Below, piece by piece: positions 32,579 to 35,263 of a stretch of DNA of 35,263 nt. The notes below the pieces were generated by a model, which searched no databases, was not told where the DNA came from, and was given only the letters and a program-made list of their open reading frames with translations. The stretch lies in contig CALDYW010000053.1 of assembly GCA_937944395.1 (NCBI GenBank), forward strand, positions 1 through 35,263, written 5' to 3'. The position numbers and the translations under genes were made by a program. How positions within the stretch are numbered: the first letter of the stretch is position 1; each line of letters begins with the position of its first letter. Source of the stretch: an uncultured Paracoccaceae bacterium (GTDB taxonomy: Bacteria > Pseudomonadota > Alphaproteobacteria > Rhodobacterales > Rhodobacteraceae).

Positions 32579-33772
32579 TCAGCGCAGGATCGGCGGCGGG
32601 TCGGAAAAGTCCAGACCGGGGAACACAGTCCCCTCGATCGCCGCGCGGTCCAGCCCGAACAGGCCGGCGAGCGCCGCGCCCGCATGGGCGCGCAGGTCCG
32701 CGGTCGGCATCAGGTCGCGCGACTGGTAGAGGTCGGCCTCGTCGAGCCCCGGCCAGCGCCCGATCACGCGCCCCCCGCGCAACGCCCCCCCGGCCATCAG
32801 CAGCGCGCCGCCGGTGCCGTGGTCGGTTCCGCCCGATCCGTTCTCGCGCACGGTGCGGCCGAATTCGGTGAGCGCCATCACCAGCGTGCTGTCCCAGGCG
32901 CGCCCCAGGCCGCTGCGCAGGTCGGTCAGAACCTGCGCCAGCGCCTCGAGCCGGGGCGGCAGCACGGCGGCCTGGCGGCGGTGGGTGTCCCAGCCGCCCA
33001 TCGAGAAGGCGGCGATGCGGGCGTCGCCCGTCAACCGTTCGGCCACGAATGTGCCGAGGCTGCGTTCGCCCCCGCCGCCGCCGGCCGCCCGTGCCTCGGC
33101 CTCGCGCACGAGTTCTGCCGCCCCGGCATAGGCGCCGGCGAACAGGGGATCCTCGGCATAGACCGTCTCGAGCAGAAGCTGCGCCTGCGCCGACAGCGCG
33201 TTGCGCGACACCGGCAGCCAGTGGCCGGAGGGGTTCGGCCCCTCGAGGATCAGCAACGGTTCGGTGCCGATCGCGACCGCGGTTCGGGTGTCGGCGCCCG
33301 GCAGGAAGCCCACCGCCCGGTTCAGCCAGCCGTGGCGGTCGGGGGTGAGTTCGCCGGTCTCCGCGCCCGAGCCGTTCTCCAGCAGATCCTGCCCCTGGAA
33401 GTGGCTGCGGCGGTTGCGATAGGGGGTGGCGACGGCATGGGCAAAGCCGAGTTCGCCGGCCTCCCAGAGCGGCATCAGACCGCCGAGCGCCGGATGCAGC
33501 GCATAGAACCCGTCGAGGTCGATCCCCTCGGGGCCCGCGCCGGGTGCCAGCAGACCCGGCCGGTGGCCGCGCAGCGCCCGATCGCCCATCGGGCGCAACA
33601 GGTCGAGCCCGTCCACCGCGCCGCGCAGCAGGATCACCACCAGCCGGTTCTCGCCCGGAACGGCGGCGAAGCTCACGCGCGTCAAGAGCGGGCTCGCCGC
33701 CGCCGAACAGCCGATCAGGAAGGCCCGGCGGCCGAGGCGCGGTCCGGCAAGGCGTTGGATCGGCGCGGTCAT
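32579..33772 (-). CDS. DUF1501 family protein with Tat signal
   Basis: A 397-residue DUF1501 protein (alkaline-phosphatase-like fold by family knowledge). The N-terminus RLGRRAFLIGCSAAASPLL is a twin-arginine signal, so it is exported folded. Family blocks: LVVILLRGAVDGLDLLRPMGD, YALHPALGGLMPLWEAGELGFAHAV, SHFQGQDLLENG, SMGGWDTHRRQ, and ALTEFGRTVRENGSGGTDHGTGGALLMAGG, with the metal-site-like DHG. GAGGACC precedes the ATG; 12 bp separate it from the DUF1800 gene. The pair is conserved in many bacteria, but no function is established. Confidence 0.9.
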   Translation of the reverse strand: MTAPIQRLAGPRLGRRAFLIGCSAAASPLLTRVSFAAVPGENRLVVILLRGAVDGLDLLRPMGDRALRGHRPGLLAPGAGPEGIDLDGFYALHPALGGLMPLWEAGELGFAHAVATPYRNRRSHFQGQDLLENGSGAETGELTPDRHGWLNRAVGFLPGADTRTAVAIGTEPLLILEGPNPSGHWLPVSRNALSAQAQLLLETVYAEDPLFAGAYAGAAELVREAEARAAGGGGGERSLGTFVAERLTGDARIAAFSMGGWDTHRRQAAVLPPRLEALAQVLTDLRSGLGRAWDSTLVMALTEFGRTVRENGSGGTDHGTGGALLMAGGALRGGRVIGRWPGLDEADLYQSRDLMPTADLRAHAGAALAGLFGLDRAAIEGTVFPGLDFSDPPPILR

Positions 33773-33784
33773 CGGCAGGTCCTC

Positions 33785-35134
33785 CTAGCGGCGCATGAAG
33801 GCGGGCGAGGCGAGCAGCACCGCCACCCCCTCCCAGCGCTGTTCCGCCGCCCCGACGGCGAAGCGCAGGCCCGCGTCGGCGAGCGGTCCGAGCACGGCAT
33901 CGGTCAGCATGCCGGGCTCGATGCGTCCGGCGAAGGCGCGCGCGAGGTCGGCCGCCCAGTCGATCCGCTGGGCGAGGAGCGGCGGCGAGATCCAGGCGGT
34001 CGCGACGTCGGGCCAGCCGTTGGGGCCGTTCGCGCGGAACGGCACCTGGCCCATCCGCGGCAGGATGCGGCCGAACCGCATGGTGCCGCGCAGCGCGTCC
34101 TTGTCGTCGCGCTCGGCCCCGGTCAGTCCCAGGGCGCGGCAGGCCGCGACGACGTATTCGGCCGGCATCCGGACCTTGCCGAGTTCGGGCCGGGCGGCCT
34201 CGGGCCGGGTCAGCAGCGCCCGGTAGGTCGCCATCAGGTCGCCCTCGCTCGACAGGAAGGCCTGCGCCACCGCCGCGACGGCGGCCTCGGGTGGCTCGTC
34301 GGCCAGGAAATGCCGGCACAGTCCGAAGGCGACGCTTCGTGCGGTCTCGGGCCGGGCGGCGAGATCGTCAAGGAAGCGTTCGATCTCGTCGAACCCTTCG
34401 CGTCCGCGACGGCCGTAGTCGCGCCCGAGGATCGTGAAGACGCCCGGCTCGGACTGCCGCGGATCGAAGGCGGTGCCCTCGGGGCCGACCACGAGCCCGG
34501 TGAGCAGCCGCGCCGCCCCGGTCACGTCGGCCTGGGTGTAGCCCGAGCCCATGGTGTGCAGTTCCATCAGCTCGCGGGCGAAGTTCTCGTTCAGACCGCG
34601 CCCGCGGCTGCGGCCGACCGGGGAATTGGGACCGACCGAGCTGGACTGGTCGAGATAGAGCAGCATGGCCGGATGCAGGGCGACCGCGCGCAGCAGGTCG
34701 GCGAAGCGGCCGGTCAGGCGCGGCCGGATCGCCTCCTCGTGGAACGGCTGCACCATGAGCTGCAGCGCGAGGCCACGCATCACCACGGTGAAGCGGTTGC
34801 CCCAGTAGCCGGCGAGCCGTTCGCGGAAGCCCTGTCGCGCGCCGACGAGCCGCGGGATCCAGAGCTCCTCGTCCTCGCGCGCGATCCGCCGCGACTCCTC
34901 GCGGGCGAGACGCGGGGTTTCGGGGTCGCGGCGGTAGGCGCGCTGCTCGGCGCGCCCGCGCTCGATCAGCACGAGGCGCTCGGCAAGTCCCGGGCGGCGG
35001 AAGGCGGGGTCGGGGTCGTCCGGGGCCTCGAGCGTGGCCAGCACCCGGTCGGGGTCGAAGCCCGCGGGGCGGGGAACGGGTTCGGGTCCGACGGGGCCCA
35101 GTCCGAAGCGGATCTCCTCGAGGATGCTCAGCAT
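33785..35134 (-). CDS. DUF1800 family protein
   Basis: A 449-residue DUF1800 protein. Diagnostic blocks: YWGNRFTV near 110 (the family's F-W-x-N-H-F region), LHPAMLLYLD near 153, GRGLNENFARELMELHTMG at 178-196 (the signature G-x-N-E-N-x-A-R-E-L-x-E-L-H), and PAFMRR at the C-terminus. AAGGACGGG precedes the ATG. Cotranscribed with the DUF1501 gene. No obvious signal peptide, so it may be exported with its Tat-targeted partner or stay inside. Function unknown. Confidence 0.92.
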   Translation of the reverse strand: MLSILEEIRFGLGPVGPEPVPRPAGFDPDRVLATLEAPDDPDPAFRRPGLAERLVLIERGRAEQRAYRRDPETPRLAREESRRIAREDEELWIPRLVGARQGFRERLAGYWGNRFTVVMRGLALQLMVQPFHEEAIRPRLTGRFADLLRAVALHPAMLLYLDQSSSVGPNSPVGRSRGRGLNENFARELMELHTMGSGYTQADVTGAARLLTGLVVGPEGTAFDPRQSEPGVFTILGRDYGRRGREGFDEIERFLDDLAARPETARSVAFGLCRHFLADEPPEAAVAAVAQAFLSSEGDLMATYRALLTRPEAARPELGKVRMPAEYVVAACRALGLTGAERDDKDALRGTMRFGRILPRMGQVPFRANGPNGWPDVATAWISPPLLAQRIDWAADLARAFAGRIEPGMLTDAVLGPLADAGLRFAVGAAEQRWEGVAVLLASPAFMRR

Positions 35135-35240
35135 GGCCCGTCCTTTCCCCCGTTCAGATAGGCGCGCGCTGCCGCGGCGGAAGGGGGCGGCGGGCGGTTG
35201 GCGCGGTGCCCGGCGGCGGTCCGCCGCAGGGTGGGGGTCA

Positions 35241-35261
35241 AGGGGGGCCGTCTGCCCCCCT
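35241..35261. terminator. Strong hairpin at the right edge of the window
   Basis: AGGGGGGC (35241-35248), loop CGTCT, GCCCCCCT (35254-35261): a perfect 8-bp stem with a 5-nt loop. It lies upstream of the DUF1800 gene and probably serves a gene beyond the window edge. A T-tract could start outside the window and cannot be judged. Confidence 0.35.
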
Positions 35262-35263
35262 CT

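Overview
The window is very GC-rich (roughly 70% or more, with strong G/C bias at third codon positions) and looks like chromosome of an alphaproteobacterium, most likely a Rhodobacteraceae-type organism. The reasons are the tilS-ftsH order, the rpoH gene beside rluD and a small single-pass membrane protein, the fhs / chorismate mutase / folD operon, and many GTG starts and ATGA overlaps. I see no rRNA, tRNA, CRISPR array, insertion sequence, integrase or phage gene.

Bases 1-11,700 are mostly housekeeping: the 3' part of tilS, ftsH with its own promoter, a MOSC-domain protein, a one-carbon operon (fhs, an AroQ-type chorismate mutase, folD), the convergent phosphoesterase pdeM, a Tat-type alpha/beta hydrolase with an odd C-terminus, rpoH, rluD, a small membrane protein whose start codon overlaps that of rluD, and a small metallophosphoesterase.

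Bases 11,800-19,200 form an inositol-type catabolic locus. A leftward operon carries iolC, iolB and a class II aldolase (IolJ role). A rightward operon carries two Gfo/Idh/MocA dehydrogenases around an IolE-like TIM-barrel protein, followed by a LacI-family regulator. A 14-bp sequence matching the LacI-family operator consensus at every fixed position lies between the two operons. IolD and IolA are absent from the window. A 49-codon open frame with a good ribosome binding site ends on the iolC start codon. A phytanoyl-CoA-dioxygenase-like gene follows, then about 950 bp in which I recognise no gene.

Bases 21,400-32,500 look like a dedicated nitrogen-compound uptake and breakdown locus. A branched-chain-amino-acid-type ABC transporter (permease-ATPase fusion, binding protein, LivF, LivH) is translationally coupled to an N-formylglutamate-amidohydrolase-family enzyme. 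Facing it is an RpiR regulator - glutamine-synthetase-like - amidohydrolase operon, the last two being the halves of the FluG architecture. Diverging from the regulator is a flavoprotein of the trimethylamine dehydrogenase / histamine dehydrogenase family. It keeps the flavin-linking Cys and the 4Fe-4S cysteines, but the residues of the substrate aromatic bowl are acidic, which points to a polar amine, possibly histamine-like, and not to trimethylamine. This is the most interesting part of the window; the substrate assignment is inference.

The window ends with a Tat-exported DUF1501 / DUF1800 pair of unknown function. All positions and residue numbers were worked out by hand, and no database search or alignment program was run.
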